Source: Asterias amurensis
Taxonomy: Eukaryota; Echinodermata; Asteroidea; Forcipulatida; Asteriidae
Direction of reading: 5' to 3'
Length of the DNA stretch: 64,000 nucleotides
Assembly: GCF_032118995.1 (NCBI RefSeq)
Contig: NC_092660.1
Span: 19,950,501 to 20,014,500, forward strand
The translations under genes were made by a program, and so were the position numbers. Position 1 is the first letter of the stretch, and each line of letters starts with the position of its first letter. Positions 21,126-32,645 of this stretch are shown piece after piece. The notes below the pieces were generated by a model. That model searched no databases. It saw only the letters and a list, made by a program, of their open reading frames with translations, and had not been told where the DNA came from.

Positions 21126-21905
21126 AGTATTGTGAGAGACCATGCAATCTTTTTCTCACTTGGTGTATCCAACTTGCATAAAATAAAATCTGTGAAAATG
21201 TTGACACATGATTCAAAGTTGCAAGAATGAAATAAAAACACCACCTTATTCCACAATTTGTATGCTTTCAGATGCCTATAATAATAGATTCAGCTGGAGT
21301 CTTTTATTTGAATTTAAAGGGTATTATTATGTACTTTTTCTTAACAAAAAAAAACAATGTCCACAGATTTACATTAAACTTGCACAGTTTGAAGATTGTG
21401 ATAGTAGAAAGCTTCCCTTGCAATTTTACTTACTGAGGTGCTGTAGTTTTTGAGAAATGAGTAAAAGTAATAATTTTCGTCTCAGTTTTAGCATGTTAAA
21501 ACGTATTAACCAGTTATGCTATGGTTTTGGTATAATATCATAACTGGTTAAGGGGATTTTACATGCTAAAATAATTTTGGTCTCATGAGACCAAAATTAT
21601 TTTGTGACTTGTTTTACTCATTTCTCAAAAACTACACAACCTTACTTAGTAATGTTTGAATGGAAGCTTTCCACTATCATTATCTTCAAATCCTGTAGGT
21701 TTAATGTCAATCTGTGGACATTTTGAAAAAGTACCCGATGAATCCTTTAAGTGAGAAATTAACTTTTTCTAAAAAAACTACGTAACTTCAGAGGAGACCG
21801 TTTCTCACAATGTTTGATTAAGTATCAACAGCTCTCTGCCAATTACCAGTAACTTTCTATGCTAAAATTCATTTTTAGTTTAGTTACCAAAAGTGTACGG
21901 TGCAT
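21126..21905 (+). mobile_element. Family A repeat split by a foldback element
   Basis: The outer parts (21126-21317 and 21758-21905) read as one diverged family A copy (TTTTTCTCACTTGGTGTATC ... TTACCAAAAGTGTACGGTGC). Between them (21318-21757) lies a 440-bp palindrome whose arms share GTCCACAGATT(T/G)ACATTAAAC and whose centre is GGTCTCATGAGACC. A MITE has inserted into a MITE. Confidence 0.7.
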
Positions 21906-22366
21906 TTACAGGTATGAATACATCTTCCAGACATGATAATAACAAATGTACGTCAAAAACAGAGCAAATACAAAATAACTTATACTTAATTGAAAGTAAA
22001 AGTGACATTACCTTCCATCGCCGGATGTAACAATGCAATGTATCATTTTGAAGCGGTTCCTGTCTTACCATTGTCTGATTGTGTGTGTTTCAATCATGTT
22101 GCTTTCGTTTTCTTGACAGCTTCGAGGGGGTGGCAATTTAATAGGGTCGGTGGTATTGAAGCACGTTTGATAATAATTGTCAAAACCCAGCTTAGTTGGT
22201 GTATCCAAACATAATTATAATAACAAGCCTGTGAAAATTTTGGGCTCATTGGTTATCAAAGTTGCAAGAGAATAATGAAAGAAAAAAACACTTTTGCTGC
22301 ATCCAGGCTACTTTGTGTGATTTCAGGTAGAAATAATAGGCTTCAGCTGAAGTATTTTATTTTCAA

Positions 22367-22757
22367 AGACACTGGACACTATTGGTTATTGTCAAAAACC
22401 AGTCTTTTCACTTGGTGTATCTCAACATTATGCATAAAATAACGAACCTGTGAAAATTTGAGCTCAATTGGTCGTCGAAGTTGCAAGATAATAATGAAAG
22501 AAAAAAACCTTGTCACACGAAGTTGTGTGCTTTCAGATGCTTGATTTCGAGACCTGAAATTCTAAATCTGAGGTCTCGAAATCAAACTCGTGGAAAATTA
22601 CTTCTGTCTCGAAAACTACGTTACTTCAGAGGGAGCCGTTTCTCACACTGTTTTTTTTATATATTTTTTTTTAACATTAACAGCTCCCCATTGCCCGTTA
22701 TCAACTTAGGTTTTTTGCTAATAATTATTTTGAGTCATTATCAATAGTATCCATAGT
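22367..22757 (+). mobile_element. Family A repeat nested in an older copy
   Basis: It begins AAAGACACTGGACACTATTG and ends near ATAGTATCCATAGTGTCC. The sequence before it (22140-22365, TTGTCAAAACCCAGCTTAGT) is an older, truncated relative. Confidence 0.65.
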
Positions 22758-23283
22758 GTCCAGGCTTAGTTGCTTGAGCGAAAACGGCAACAGGCGATCT
22801 TTGCTGAAATTAATTTAAAACGTTTTCAACAAAGGTATACCTTTCTCCGGTGCTTTTCATGTTTCGTATGTGGGAGCCCTATTTCTTAAATAACTATACC
22901 TTCTTAACATCGTGAGGTTTAACAAAGCAAACTCCAACACATGACGTCAAAGAGTTGTCTTTTGACACATGTCGTCGGCTTCTAGGTTTTCAAAACCTTG
23001 GGGTTGGGGCCTGATTGTGTATCGATAATTACAAAAAAAATCATAGGTGTACAATAATATCAATTCTACATATAAATGACAAACAAACATATTGAAAACA
23101 AGTTTTAAAATAGCATTAGAAAGAATTTCGCTCAACCTGATTCAATTTAACACCAAAAAACACCACTTTCTCACAAAGTACAAGAATTACCACTTTTATA
23201 AATTCCTTCAACGGGGCTCAGGGATCCCTTCAAGATGAATGGAGAAAATTAAATGTAATTCCTGAAATACTATTTCTGTGAAT

Positions 23284-24102
23284 CTATTTAGTACAGCTTG
23301 CCGTATTGAAATACAAAACCAAGTAACAAACACCAGCAGATAATACAACAGTATATAATGTGAATAAAACAAACACTGCCAAGTATGCCCCAACACCCCA
23401 TCTCCCACCAAGAAAGGTTGACATGTCCATACCACCAAGAAACGAGTTTCCCAAGCGTGCAGAACTTTTCACCCTTCGAGACAACTTCTCAACACTCAAG
23501 CCAGACCCGGAGGCCTCGTTCAGGCGTGTCTCCACTGCAGATTCAATTTCTCTGGCGTTACTACAGAATGAGAGTAGCTCATAACACATTGTCTTGGCAA
23601 ACTCAACACAGTCATCCAGAAGGACTTTGTAGCGCTTAGGAGAAGCCCTCAGAATTGAAAGCTGGAGTCCGTGAATTGGTAACTGTTTGAATCTATGAAT
23701 GTAGAATGACCTCTCAATACGTCCCTTTATCTCACTAAAATATTTCATCTTGTGGTGAATCTTGTACATCCTCTGCTCCACCGACTCGAAGCACAGCTCA
23801 GTCTCCCAAACGAACAACTGGCTGGGGATAGCGAATGGGTCATCTGGGACGTCTTTGAAGACGCCCAATGGGTCGCTACTAGGCGTAGGGGCGTTTGCTG
23901 GAACGCACATCACGAACGCGTGCCAGTCCTTGTTCACGCAAATGAAGACATCGTAGTCGGTTCTCTCTCCCGTGGAGAGAAGTTTCTTGATGGAGTTGGT
24001 ATCATTGTTCCTGTGGGCGATCACTGTTTCTGTGTTAAGATCACCAACGTTGTTGACGTGGTAGGCCAATGGCTCGAACGAACGAAGGCTTCCTTCCACC
24101 AT
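23284..24102 (-). CDS. Uncharacterised single-pass membrane protein, copy 1
   Basis: An intronless frame of 272 codons, MVEGSLRSFEPLAYHVNNVG to FNTASCTK. The family is not recognised. An N-terminal globular part includes DYDVFICVNKDWHAFVMCV and LLDDCVEFAKTMCYELLSFC. It is followed by a charged segment and one long hydrophobic segment near the C-terminus (AYLAVFVLFTLYTVVLSAGV). There is no signal peptide, so it may be tail-anchored. The spacing of a strand ending in W-H-x-F and a later helix D-C-x-x-F-A resembles the His then Cys order of LRAT/PPPDE-type permuted papain-like folds; this is speculation. The second copy at 28338-29156 differs at 7 residues. Frame preservation in both argues that they are real. 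Confidence 0.7.
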   Translation of the reverse strand: MVEGSLRSFEPLAYHVNNVGDLNTETVIAHRNNDTNSIKKLLSTGERTDYDVFICVNKDWHAFVMCVPANAPTPSSDPLGVFKDVPDDPFAIPSQLFVWETELCFESVEQRMYKIHHKMKYFSEIKGRIERSFYIHRFKQLPIHGLQLSILRASPKRYKVLLDDCVEFAKTMCYELLSFCSNAREIESAVETRLNEASGSGLSVEKLSRRVKSSARLGNSFLGGMDMSTFLGGRWGVGAYLAVFVLFTLYTVVLSAGVCYLVLYFNTASCTK

Positions 24103-24577
24103 TTCCGGGCTGTTATTTTTTACTAGCTATCCACTGCAATGCAGTTTTAATAAGTGAAAATAACATACACCTGTGCCATAACACAGTATTACATTATGAT
24201 CACAATTCATTCACCATTTGCAAACGGTCACACCTGATTAAGTGTGAATAAATGCACGAATGTTAACCATGCAGTGTGTGTGTGAATAATGTCATTTATT
24301 GAGAAGGCATTATGCACGCGAACTTTGAGCTCCCATAGGCCTACGTCATTTTTCTGAGAACAAAGCAAGTCGGGGAATTCCAGTTTACTTGAGCCATTTC
24401 GAAATCATGATTAAACTACATATAATATATATTATTATTGTTCACATTTTGTCAATACTGGTATAGTTCTTTAACAATAAATGTTGTGCACGAGTGTAGG
24501 CTATAGACTTGATTTCAAGAAGTCTGAGATCGCGCTCATTATTTTATCTGCATCAGCCACGCGAAAACCCTCCCACA

Positions 24578-24942
24578 TTAAAGACAGTGGACACTATTGG
24601 TAAATGTCAAAGACCAGTCTTCCCACTTGGTGTATATCAACAAATGCATAAAATAACAAATCTGTGAAAATATGAGCTCGATTGGTCGTCGGAGTTGCGA
24701 GATAACTATGAAAGAAAAAAACACCCTTGTCACACGAAGTTGTGTGCTTTTAGATGCTTGATTTCGAGACCTCAAATTCTTAACTTGAGGTATCGAAATC
24801 AAATTCGTTGAAAATTTCTCGTATGTCACTTCAGAGGGAGCCGTTTCTTACAATGTTTTATACTATCAACCTCTCCCCATTACTCGTTACCAAGTGAGGT
24901 TTTGTGCTAATAATTATTTTGAGTAGTGTCCACTGCCTTTAA
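24578..24942 (+). mobile_element. Family A repeat in duplication arm 1
   Basis: It runs from TTAAAGACAGTGGACACTAT to TAGTGTCCACTGCCTTTAA. Orthologous positions in the middle block (26966-27140, truncated) and arm 2 (29634-29998) show that it predates the duplication. Confidence 0.75.
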
Positions 24943-25039
24943 TATAAAACTCCCATAATAATAGGCTAATGAACAAGAGGGCGCTATTTCAGTAAACTGG
25001 CTATCGGTAGAATAAAGGAACCAAGTCTATAGGCATACC

Positions 25040-25340
25040 TGTAACCCACTTTTTTGTGAACGGGAAGATCATCTCCTAAGTTCTATCTGGGCAGTCTGTC
25101 TCCCTTCCTCAGTTCCGAAACCCCCACCCCTACCAACACCTGTTCCATTTTGCCCCCCACCCCGCTCCATAATTAAGAACTTTACACATATTAACGCCTC
25201 AACTTTATGACATCTGGTTATCAAGGAGATAAGACTGTTGTTAAACATTCTTACATTTGGTGTGTTTTTAAAAACTTGTGTGAGCAATGCAATTTCTTCT
25301 TTTGAAGATCAATAAAGTTTTCTTATGTCTTATGTCTAAA
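25040..25340 (+). mobile_element. Possible 3' end of a retroelement
   Basis: Text specific to arm 1 ends AAGATCAATAAAGTTTTCTT followed by TTATGTCTTATGTCT, as in LINE 3' tails with short tandem repeats. No reverse transcriptase sequence is present. In arm 2 this stretch is replaced by unrelated sequence (30175-30310). Confidence 0.35.
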
Positions 25341-25884
25341 CTTTTGAGCTTCCTGTTTGGACCGGAAGTAAAGGTCAAATTCCGATATCTAAACAAATAA
25401 GGCCCTATGTCTTAATTTTGAAACAGTGTATTTTTTTCTACTTTTTAATCTCAGTATATTTTCCTGTAATTCGACCATGGACCATGGGAATTTTGTATTT
25501 AAAGAATAACCCATAATGAATGGGGAAAAAAACGATTGAATGACATAATCTGTTTCGAGAGGTATGATTTGTATTGAGTAAAAAGCATAGAATAACCGTT
25601 CCATAATAACACCTGATGACGTCACGATGAAAACAAAACGTGTTTTCTTACAACCCGTTTTTTAAAAGGATGGTACAGGACGGTATGTAACTTATCCCAT
25701 TCAGTGCATTTAACGAAGACCATCAACGTACGTAGGAATAACCAATTTTGATCGTGCACAAAATTAATCATATGGCCTATTATACAGTAACTGCAAATCA
25801 TCTCTCGAGTATGACTCCAAACATCAGGGTACACGTTGCCGTGATTGCGCAATCAACAAGCTAACCAAAGGTCCTTTTCGAAAC

Positions 25885-26012
25885 CATATGCGTCGGCTTC
25901 AGATTCGGCTCCGGCTAGCTTGGCCCCGCGGTTGTTTTGACAATTTGTGCGTGCTTGCGTACGTGCTCATGGCTGAAGCCGAATCCAAAGCCGAAGCCGT
26001 GGAGTCGAAAAG
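25885..26012. mobile_element. Small foldback element, family E
   Basis: CGTCGGCTTCAGATTCGGCT pairs with GAAGCCGAATCCAAAGCCGA. The same style of foldback (GCCGTATTCGAAT, GGCTACGGCT) is at 36353-36472 and 53535-53665. Confidence 0.5.
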
Positions 26013-26392
26013 GGCATGTGTAGTGTCCGATTTGTCAGCCATGTCGTGGAAATGCATTGTACTTGATGGACCGGGCAAAGGATCAAAGTAGGATCATCTT
26101 TTAGAATAAAGCAGCCAATCCGCAGCACACTAAAATTCCTTTCCTTTTATCTGAAAACTATTCATCGGTTTTCGTGCGTGACCTCTGTATGAATATTTAA
26201 TTAGTCAAAAGGGCTTCTGGAATTCTGTCATTTTCCGCCTTCTGAAAAGTCTCAACCAAAATAATGTAGCAGTAAATTGAAACGAGGAGCATATCTGTCG
26301 TTTTGTATGAAACATATCGGTGCAACTCAAATTTTAAAAAGAGAAATTTGTACGTCTAAGGGGCTTAAAAAAATAAATTAAAAAAATAAATG

Positions 26393-26496
26393 GTATCCTT
26401 GTCCCTGTGGGCGATCACTGTTTCTGTGTTCAGATCACCAACGTTGTTGACGTGGTAGGCCAATGGCTCGAACGAACGAAGGCTTCCTTCCACCAT
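26393..26496 (-). pseudogene. Truncated third copy of the 272-codon gene
   Basis: It keeps the start MVEGSLRSFEPLAYHVNNVG and reads through TVIAHRDKDT, about 35 codons, before leaving the homology at the block junction. The upstream flank is also conserved to 27140. It lacks the putative catalytic-like residues and the membrane segment, so it is a dead fragment. Confidence 0.8.
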
Positions 26497-27379
26497 TTCC
26501 GGGCTGCTATTTTTAACTATCTATCCACTGCAATACGGTTTTAATAAGTGAAAATAACATACACCTGTGCCATAACACAGTATTACATTATGATCACAAT
26601 TCATTCACCATTTGCAAACGGTCACACCTGATTAGTTGTGAATAAATGCACGAATGTAAACCATGCAGTGTGTGTGAATAATATCATTTATTGAGAAGGC
26701 ATTATGCACGCGAACTTTGAGCTCCCATAGGCCTACGTCATTTTTCTGAGAGCAAAGCAAGTCGGGGAATTCAAGTTTACTTGAGTCATTTCGAAATCAT
26801 GATTAAACTACATATATATTATTATTGTTCACATTTTGTCAATACTGGTATAGTTCTTTAACAATAGTTGTTGTGCACGAGTGTAGGCTATAGACTTGAT
26901 TTCAAGAAGTCTGAGATCGCGCTCATTATTTTATCGGCATCAGCCACGCGAAAACTCTCCCACATTAAAGACAGTGGACACTATTGGTAAATGTCAAAGA
27001 CCAGTCTTCCCACTTGGTGTATATCAACAAATGCATAAAATAACAAATCTGTGAAAATATGAGCTCGATTGGTCGTCGGAGTTGCGAGATAACTATGAAA
27101 GAAAAAACACCCTTGTCACACGAAGTTGTGTGCTTTTAGATCGAAAAAACGATTGAATGACATATCTCTTTCGATAGATACAATTTGTATTGAGTAAAAA
27201 ACATAGAATAACCGTTCCATAATAACACCTGATGACGTCACGATGAAAACAAAACGTGTTTTCTTCCAACCCGTTTTTTATAAGGATGGTACAGAACGGT
27301 ATGTAACTTATCCCATTCAGTGCATTTAACGAAGACTTTATGTAAACGTACGTAGGAATAACCAATTTTGATCGTGCAA
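26393..27379. repeat. Chimeric middle block of the duplication
   Basis: 26393-27140 matches arm 1 bases of about 23996-24753, and 27141-27379 matches about 25545-25757, with the bases between missing. The first junction follows an A-rich run (AAAAAAATAAA), the second lies inside a family A repeat, and the third meets arm 2 at another family A sequence (AATGAAAGAAAAAACACCC). This points to repeat-mediated rearrangement. Confidence 0.75.
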
Positions 27380-27467
27380 AATGAAAGAAAAAACACCCTT
27401 GCTGCATATAGGCTACTTTGTGTGATTTCAGGTCGAAATAATAGGCTTCAGCTGAAGTATTTTATTG

Positions 27468-27850
27468 TTAAAGACACTGGACACTATTGGTTATTGTCAA
27501 AAACCAGTCTTTTCACTTGGTGTATCTCAACATGCATAAAATAACAAACATGTGAAAATTTGAGCTCAATTGGTCGTCGAAGTTGCAAGATAATAATGAA
27601 AGAAAAAAAACCTTGTCACACGAAGTTGTGTGCTTTCAGATGCTTGATTTCGAGACCTCAATTTCTAAATCTGAGGTCTCGAAATCAAATTCGTGGAAAA
27701 TTACTTCTGTCCCGAAAACTACGTTACTTCAGAGGGAGCCGTTTCTCACAGTGTTTTTTTTTTAAACATCAACAGCTCCCCATTGCTCGTTATCAACTAA
27801 GGTTTTATGCTAGTAATTATTTTGAGTCATTACCGATAGTGTCCAGGCCT
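27468..27850 (+). mobile_element. Family A repeat in duplication arm 2
   Basis: Starts TTAAAGACACTGGACACTAT and ends GATAGTGTCC. It is the counterpart of 22367-22757. Confidence 0.7.
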
Positions 27851-28337
27851 AGTTGAGCGAAAACGGCAACAGGCGATCTTTGCTGAAATTAATTTAAAAT
27901 GTTTTCAACAAAGGAATACCCTTCTCTGATGCTTTTCATGTTTCGTCATTATGTTGGAGCTCTAATTTGTTTTTAAATAACTACCTTTTTAACATCGTGA
28001 GGTTTAACAAAGCAAACTCCAACACATGACGTCAAAGAATTGTCTTTTGACACACGTGGGGCGTGGTTGTGTATCGATAATTAAAAAAAAAAAATCATAA
28101 GTGTACAATAATATCAATTCTACATATAAATGACAAACAAACATATTGAAAACAAGTTTTAAAATAGCATTAGAAAGAATTTCGCTCAACCTGATTCAAT
28201 TTAACACCAAAAAACACCACTTTCTCACAAAATACAAGAATTACCACTTTTATAAATTCCTTCAACGGGGCTCAGGGATCCCTTCAAGATGAATTAAGAA
28301 AATAAAATGTAATTCCTGAAATAATATTTCTGTGAAT

Positions 28338-29156
28338 CTATTTGGTACGGCTGGCCGTATTGAAATACAAAAACAAGTAATGAACACCAGCAGATATTAC
28401 AACATTATATAATGTGAATAAAACAAACACTGCCAAGTATGCCCCAACACCCCATCTCCCACCAAGAAAGGTCGACATGTCCATGCCACCAAGAAATGAG
28501 TTTCCCAAGCGTGCAGAACTTTTCACCCTTCGAGACAACTTCTCAACACTCAAGCCAGACCCGGAGGCCTCGTTCAGGCGTGTCTCCACTGCAGATTCAA
28601 TTTCTCTGGCGTTACTACAGAATGAGAGTAGCTCATAACACATTGTCTTGGCAAACTCAACACAGTCATCGAGAAGGACTTTGTAGCGTCTAGGAGAAGC
28701 CCTCAGAATTGAAAGCTGGAGTCCGTGAATTGTTAACTGTTTGAATCTATGAATGTAGAATGACCTCTCAATACGTCCCTTTATCTCACTAAAATATTTC
28801 ATCTTGTGGTGAATCTTGTACATCCTCTGCTCCACCGACTCGAAGCACAGCTCAGTCTCCCAAACGAACAACTGGCTGGGGATAGCGAATGGGTCATCTG
28901 GGACGTCTTTGAAGACGCCCAATGGGTCGCTACTAGGCGTAGGGGCGTTTGCTGGAACGCACATCACGAACGCGTGCCAGTCCTTGTTCACGCAAATGAA
29001 GACATCGTAGTCGGTTCTCTCTCCCGTGGAGAGAAGTTTCTTGATGGAGTTGGTATCATTGTTCCTGTGGGCGATCACTGTTTCTGTGTTCAGATCACCA
29101 ACGTTGTTGACGTGGTAGGCCAATGGCTCGAACGAACGAAGGCTTCCTTCCACCAT
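28338..29156 (-). CDS. Uncharacterised single-pass membrane protein, copy 2
   Basis: An intact 272-codon twin of 23284-24102 on the same strand, about 5 kb away. Seven residue differences are seen: P to T and K to R in the middle, and five in the last 24 residues (T/N, L/I, C/H, V/F, C/R) within and after the membrane segment. The globular part with DWHAFVMC and DDCVEFAKTMC is identical. The 5' flank (CCCGGAA before ATG) is shared. Function unknown. Confidence 0.7.
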   Translation of the reverse strand: MVEGSLRSFEPLAYHVNNVGDLNTETVIAHRNNDTNSIKKLLSTGERTDYDVFICVNKDWHAFVMCVPANAPTPSSDPLGVFKDVPDDPFAIPSQLFVWETELCFESVEQRMYKIHHKMKYFSEIKGRIERSFYIHRFKQLTIHGLQLSILRASPRRYKVLLDDCVEFAKTMCYELLSFCSNAREIESAVETRLNEASGSGLSVEKLSRRVKSSARLGNSFLGGMDMSTFLGGRWGVGAYLAVFVLFTLYNVVISAGVHYLFLYFNTASRTK

Positions 29157-29633
29157 TTCCGGGCTGTTATTTTTTACTATCTATCCACTGCAATGCGGTT
29201 TTAATAAGTGAAAATAACATACACCTGTGCCATAACACAGTATTACATTATGATCACAATTCATTCACCATTTGCAAACGGTCACACCTGATTAGTTGTG
29301 AATAAATGCACGAATGTTAACCATGCAGTGTGTGTGTGAATAATGTCATTTATTGAGAAGGCATTATGCACGCGAACTTTGAGCTCCCATAGGCCTACGT
29401 CATTTTTCTGAGAACAAAGCAAGTCGGGGAATTCCAGTTTACTTGAGCCATTTCGAAATCATGATTAAACTACATATAATATATATTATTATTGTTCACA
29501 TTTTGTCAATACTGGTATAGTTCTTTAACAATAGTTGTTGTGCACGAGTGTAGGCTATAGACTTGATTTCAAGAAGTCTGAGATCGCGCTTATTATTTTA
29601 TCGGCACTCAGCCACGCGAAAACCCTCCCACAT

Positions 29634-29998
29634 TAAAGACAGTGGACACTATTGGTAAATGTCAAAGACCAGTCTTCTCACTTGGTGTATATCAACATAT
29701 GCATAAAATAACAAATCTGTGAAAATATGAGCTCGATTGGTCGTCGGAGTTGCGAGATAACTATGAAAGAAAAAAACACCCTTGTCACACGAAGTTGTGT
29801 GCTTTTAGATGCTTGATTTCGAGACCTCAAATTCTTAACTTGAGGTATCGAAATCAAATTCGTGGAAAATTTCTCGTATGTCACTTCAGAGGGAGCCGTT
29901 TCTTACAATGTTTTATACTATCAACCTCTCCCCATTACTCGTTACCAAGTGAGGTTTTATGCTAATAATTATTTTGAGTATAGTGTCCACTGCCTTTA
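29634..29998 (+). mobile_element. Family A repeat in duplication arm 2
   Basis: Counterpart of 24578-24942, with the same deletion of part of the centre (AATTTCTCGTATGTCACTTC), confirming that insertion came before duplication. Confidence 0.75.
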
Positions 29999-30690
29999 AT
30001 ATGAAACTCCCATTATAATAGGCTAATGAACAAGAGGGCGCTATTTCGGTAAACTGGCTATCGGTAGAATAAAGGAACCGAGTCTATAGGCATACCTGTA
30101 TAACCCACTTTTTTGTGAACGGGAAGATCATCTCCTAAGTTCTATCTGGGCAGTCTGTCTCCCTTCCTCGCACCTTCTATCAGTTCCGAAACGAGGCTGA
30201 TCCGGCCTCGTTTTGTAACCTCGTTGATACCTCGCAAAGCCATCTTCGACCCCACGGTATCGTGCGCGCGGTATAGTCTGTGGACCGGTGCTTGCATAAA
30301 GAGCCTTGGACAAGGCTAGTGTAGTGTCCGATTTGTCAGCCACGTCGTGGAAATACACTGTACTTGATGGACCGGGTAAAGGATCAAAATAGGATCATCG
30401 TTTAGAATAAAGCAGTCAATCCGCAGCACACTAAAATTCCTTTCCTTTTATCTGAAAACTATTCATCGGTTTTTGTGCGTGACCTCTGTATGAATATTTA
30501 ATTAGTCAAAAGGGCTTCTGGAACTCTGTAATTTTCGGCCTTTTCTGATAAGTCTCAACCAAAATAATGTACCAGTAAATTGAAACGAGGAGCATATCTG
30601 TCGTTTTGTATGAAACATATCGGTGCAATTCAAATTTTAAAAAGAGAAATTTGTACGTCTAAGGGGCTTAAAAAAATAAATTAAAAAAAT

Positions 30691-31644
30691 AACATTCACT
30701 CAAAACACGGCAGATTGTCCCGTTATGAATGTCGGCAACAGTCCCCAAATAGTATATATGGATCGTTTATTTCATATTCTTCCTGGGAATGTTAAAAGCG
30801 AGACAGGATCGTAGCTAGTCCAGTCAGGATACAACGATTTCCACCGGTAGTCCAAAACTCCCAAAACGAGAAAAAAACAACAATTAGACAGCATGGTTTT
30901 CCTGCACGGTGATTGGCTGACGATGACATCATTGATTTGATATGGCAGCCTGCTGTTTTTCGTGGGTGTGATGCCCCGACCGCCACGCCAGCAATAGTCA
31001 TGACAACAAAAGAGCCTTTGTAGCATCGGAGCTGACCCCCAGATTCATCTCACCAAATAAGTGACCCTTACGATCTCCTTACCACTGTGGAAAGCGCAAA
31101 CTGAGGTATGGGCACATTTCACGATCATCAGGGTTACGGAATTGAGCCGGATAAAAGAGTCCCGTGGGTCTTGATTTATTTTTAGGTCAGTTCCAAAATA
31201 ACTCCCATTTAGATCTGACGCAGAATTTAGGTTTTTCCGAAAGTTAGTCCGATTAAAAAAAAAAAAAATATTTTAAAAGGCAATACCAAACCAAACCAAA
31301 TCCAACATCCCGGAAGACGGGGTTTAAATGGAAACTATAAAAACTATTCAATGTCAACTCTTTGTTACAGTGTATTTGTTTTGTTATTTTATTTATTTAA
31401 TTATTGTTTCGTGTGTATATAAAATTAAAACAAAATATTCAGTAGGCTCCTAAACACAAATAATATAGGCCTGTTATATATATTTTGTTGATATTGTATC
31501 AATATAAAAACATATTAGGCCAACAACCGTAACATTCTGTGTACATATAGTTTACTTCTATATGAAAATAAGTGTAAAGTATGTCACATTTTCATTGTTG
31601 TTTCTTTAGAGATAAAACTATTCCACCCGAGTAAAATGCCTGCG
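30691..31644. other. Unassigned stretch with a possible first exon
   Basis: On the minus strand a CCAATCAC box near 30915 stands just above an ATG at 30891, starting MLSNCCFFLVLGVLDYRW, which looks like a signal peptide, but the frame closes after 40 codons and no partner exon was found. The rest is AT-rich with no repeats recognised. Confidence 0.2.
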
Positions 31645-32330
31645 ATTTTTTTTTCACCGGAATCGGGAAAGTACCGAGTATAGAGTGCTACTCACATCGG
31701 TGTATATGGGTAAAAACCCAAAACAAAAACTAATATTCTTTATCCCCGATGCAAATTTAACATCTATTATTATGTTGTGTATTATGCACCATCCCATAAT
31801 ATGGTATACAAATATTGACTGCTTCGAGTGATGATTTTTTATGTTTAAAACTACGACCCCCGAGGTAATTCCCGGAGCGCTGTATTTTCCCGAGGCGCAG
31901 CCGAAAGAATGGAACAGTTCGGGGTATTTCACTGCATCTACTGTTGGCCATATACCTTCAAATAAATGGTCTCTTCTGTATCACTTATTGCAAACTCGTA
32001 CAAAATTAAAGTCAACATATACTGTGTGAATATTCTTCTTCTGAAAAACCGTAATACATTCTGTGTAAATATAGGGGTAAGTTCACTTCTATGGAAATGA
32101 AAATAAGTGTAAAGTATTTACAAATTTGTATTATTTTTACTTCAGAGATCAAATTATTATTCGGTGTTTTATGTACATCCCATATACATGTACAGCGCTT
32201 TGGTATCGGTGAGCATAGTATAGTATAGTATACAAAATATTGCCTGCTTAGATTAGAAATACGACCCCGAGTGACCCCCGGAGCGCTCTATGGTCCGGGA
32301 TAATTCACTGCATCTACCGTTAGCCATCCT
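31645..32330. mobile_element. SINE S1 remnant and GATCCCCGGAGCG-type palindromes
   Basis: 31645-31770 holds GGGAAAGTACCGAGTATAGA and AATATTCTTTATCCCC (family S1). 31805-31950 (ACAAATATTGACTGCTTCGA, AATTCCCGGAGCGC) and 32230-32330 (GACCCCCGGAGCGC) are diverged relatives of the right half of the TA-flanked element. Confidence 0.5.
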
Positions 32331-32454
32331 TCAAATGGTCTCTTGCTGGCATGGAACACTCATTGCAAACTCATGCAAAATTGAAGTCAACGGTTTATGC
32401 CTTGATCAAGACACTTTACTATAACAATTTGCTTTTCTTCACCCAGGGGATGTT

Positions 32455-32645
32455 AAAATGGGTACCTACGAGGATAGAGGTTGATATTGTGTATGAAAAT
32501 GCCCGGTTGCCGAGGTTGTGTATGAGCCCACAGGGAGCTAAGAAATATTACAGGGATGTTACTGGCCCAATGGCCAGCGCATTGAGACGGTTATTGTTAG
32601 TGCACTATATAGTTCAAGTCACCTGGAAGTGGTATTTTTTTTTTT
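32455..32645 (+). mobile_element. Retroposon 3' body
   Basis: The text GCGCATTGAGACGG and GTTAGTGCACTATATAG is of the kind that closes SINEs in echinoderms (a GCGC...TATATA end). No tRNA head is attached, so it is 5' truncated. Confidence 0.35.

Larger units (their letters stand above)
22274..26392. repeat. Segmental duplication, arm 1
   Basis: Matches arm 2 (27380-30690) over most of its length: family A copies, the 272-codon gene, its flanks and the 26000-26392 block (TAGTGTCCGATTTGTCAGCC ... GGGGCTTAAAAAAATAAATT). It carries about 800 bp near 25090-25990 that arm 2 lacks or replaces. The arms differ at only a few per cent of sites by eye. Confidence 0.85.
27380..30690. repeat. Segmental duplication, arm 2
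   Basis: Collinear with 22274-25090 and then 26010-26392 of arm 1. It includes an intact copy of the 272-codon gene. Small indels distinguish the arms, for example a shorter stretch around 28050 and unrelated bases at 30175-30310. Confidence 0.85.

Noticed and set aside
23752-24126. Plus-strand frame of 124 codons opposite the 272-codon gene (also 28806-29204)
   Set aside because: It mirrors the minus-strand gene and repeats with it. The minus frame is longer, has protein-like composition and is conserved as a whole.
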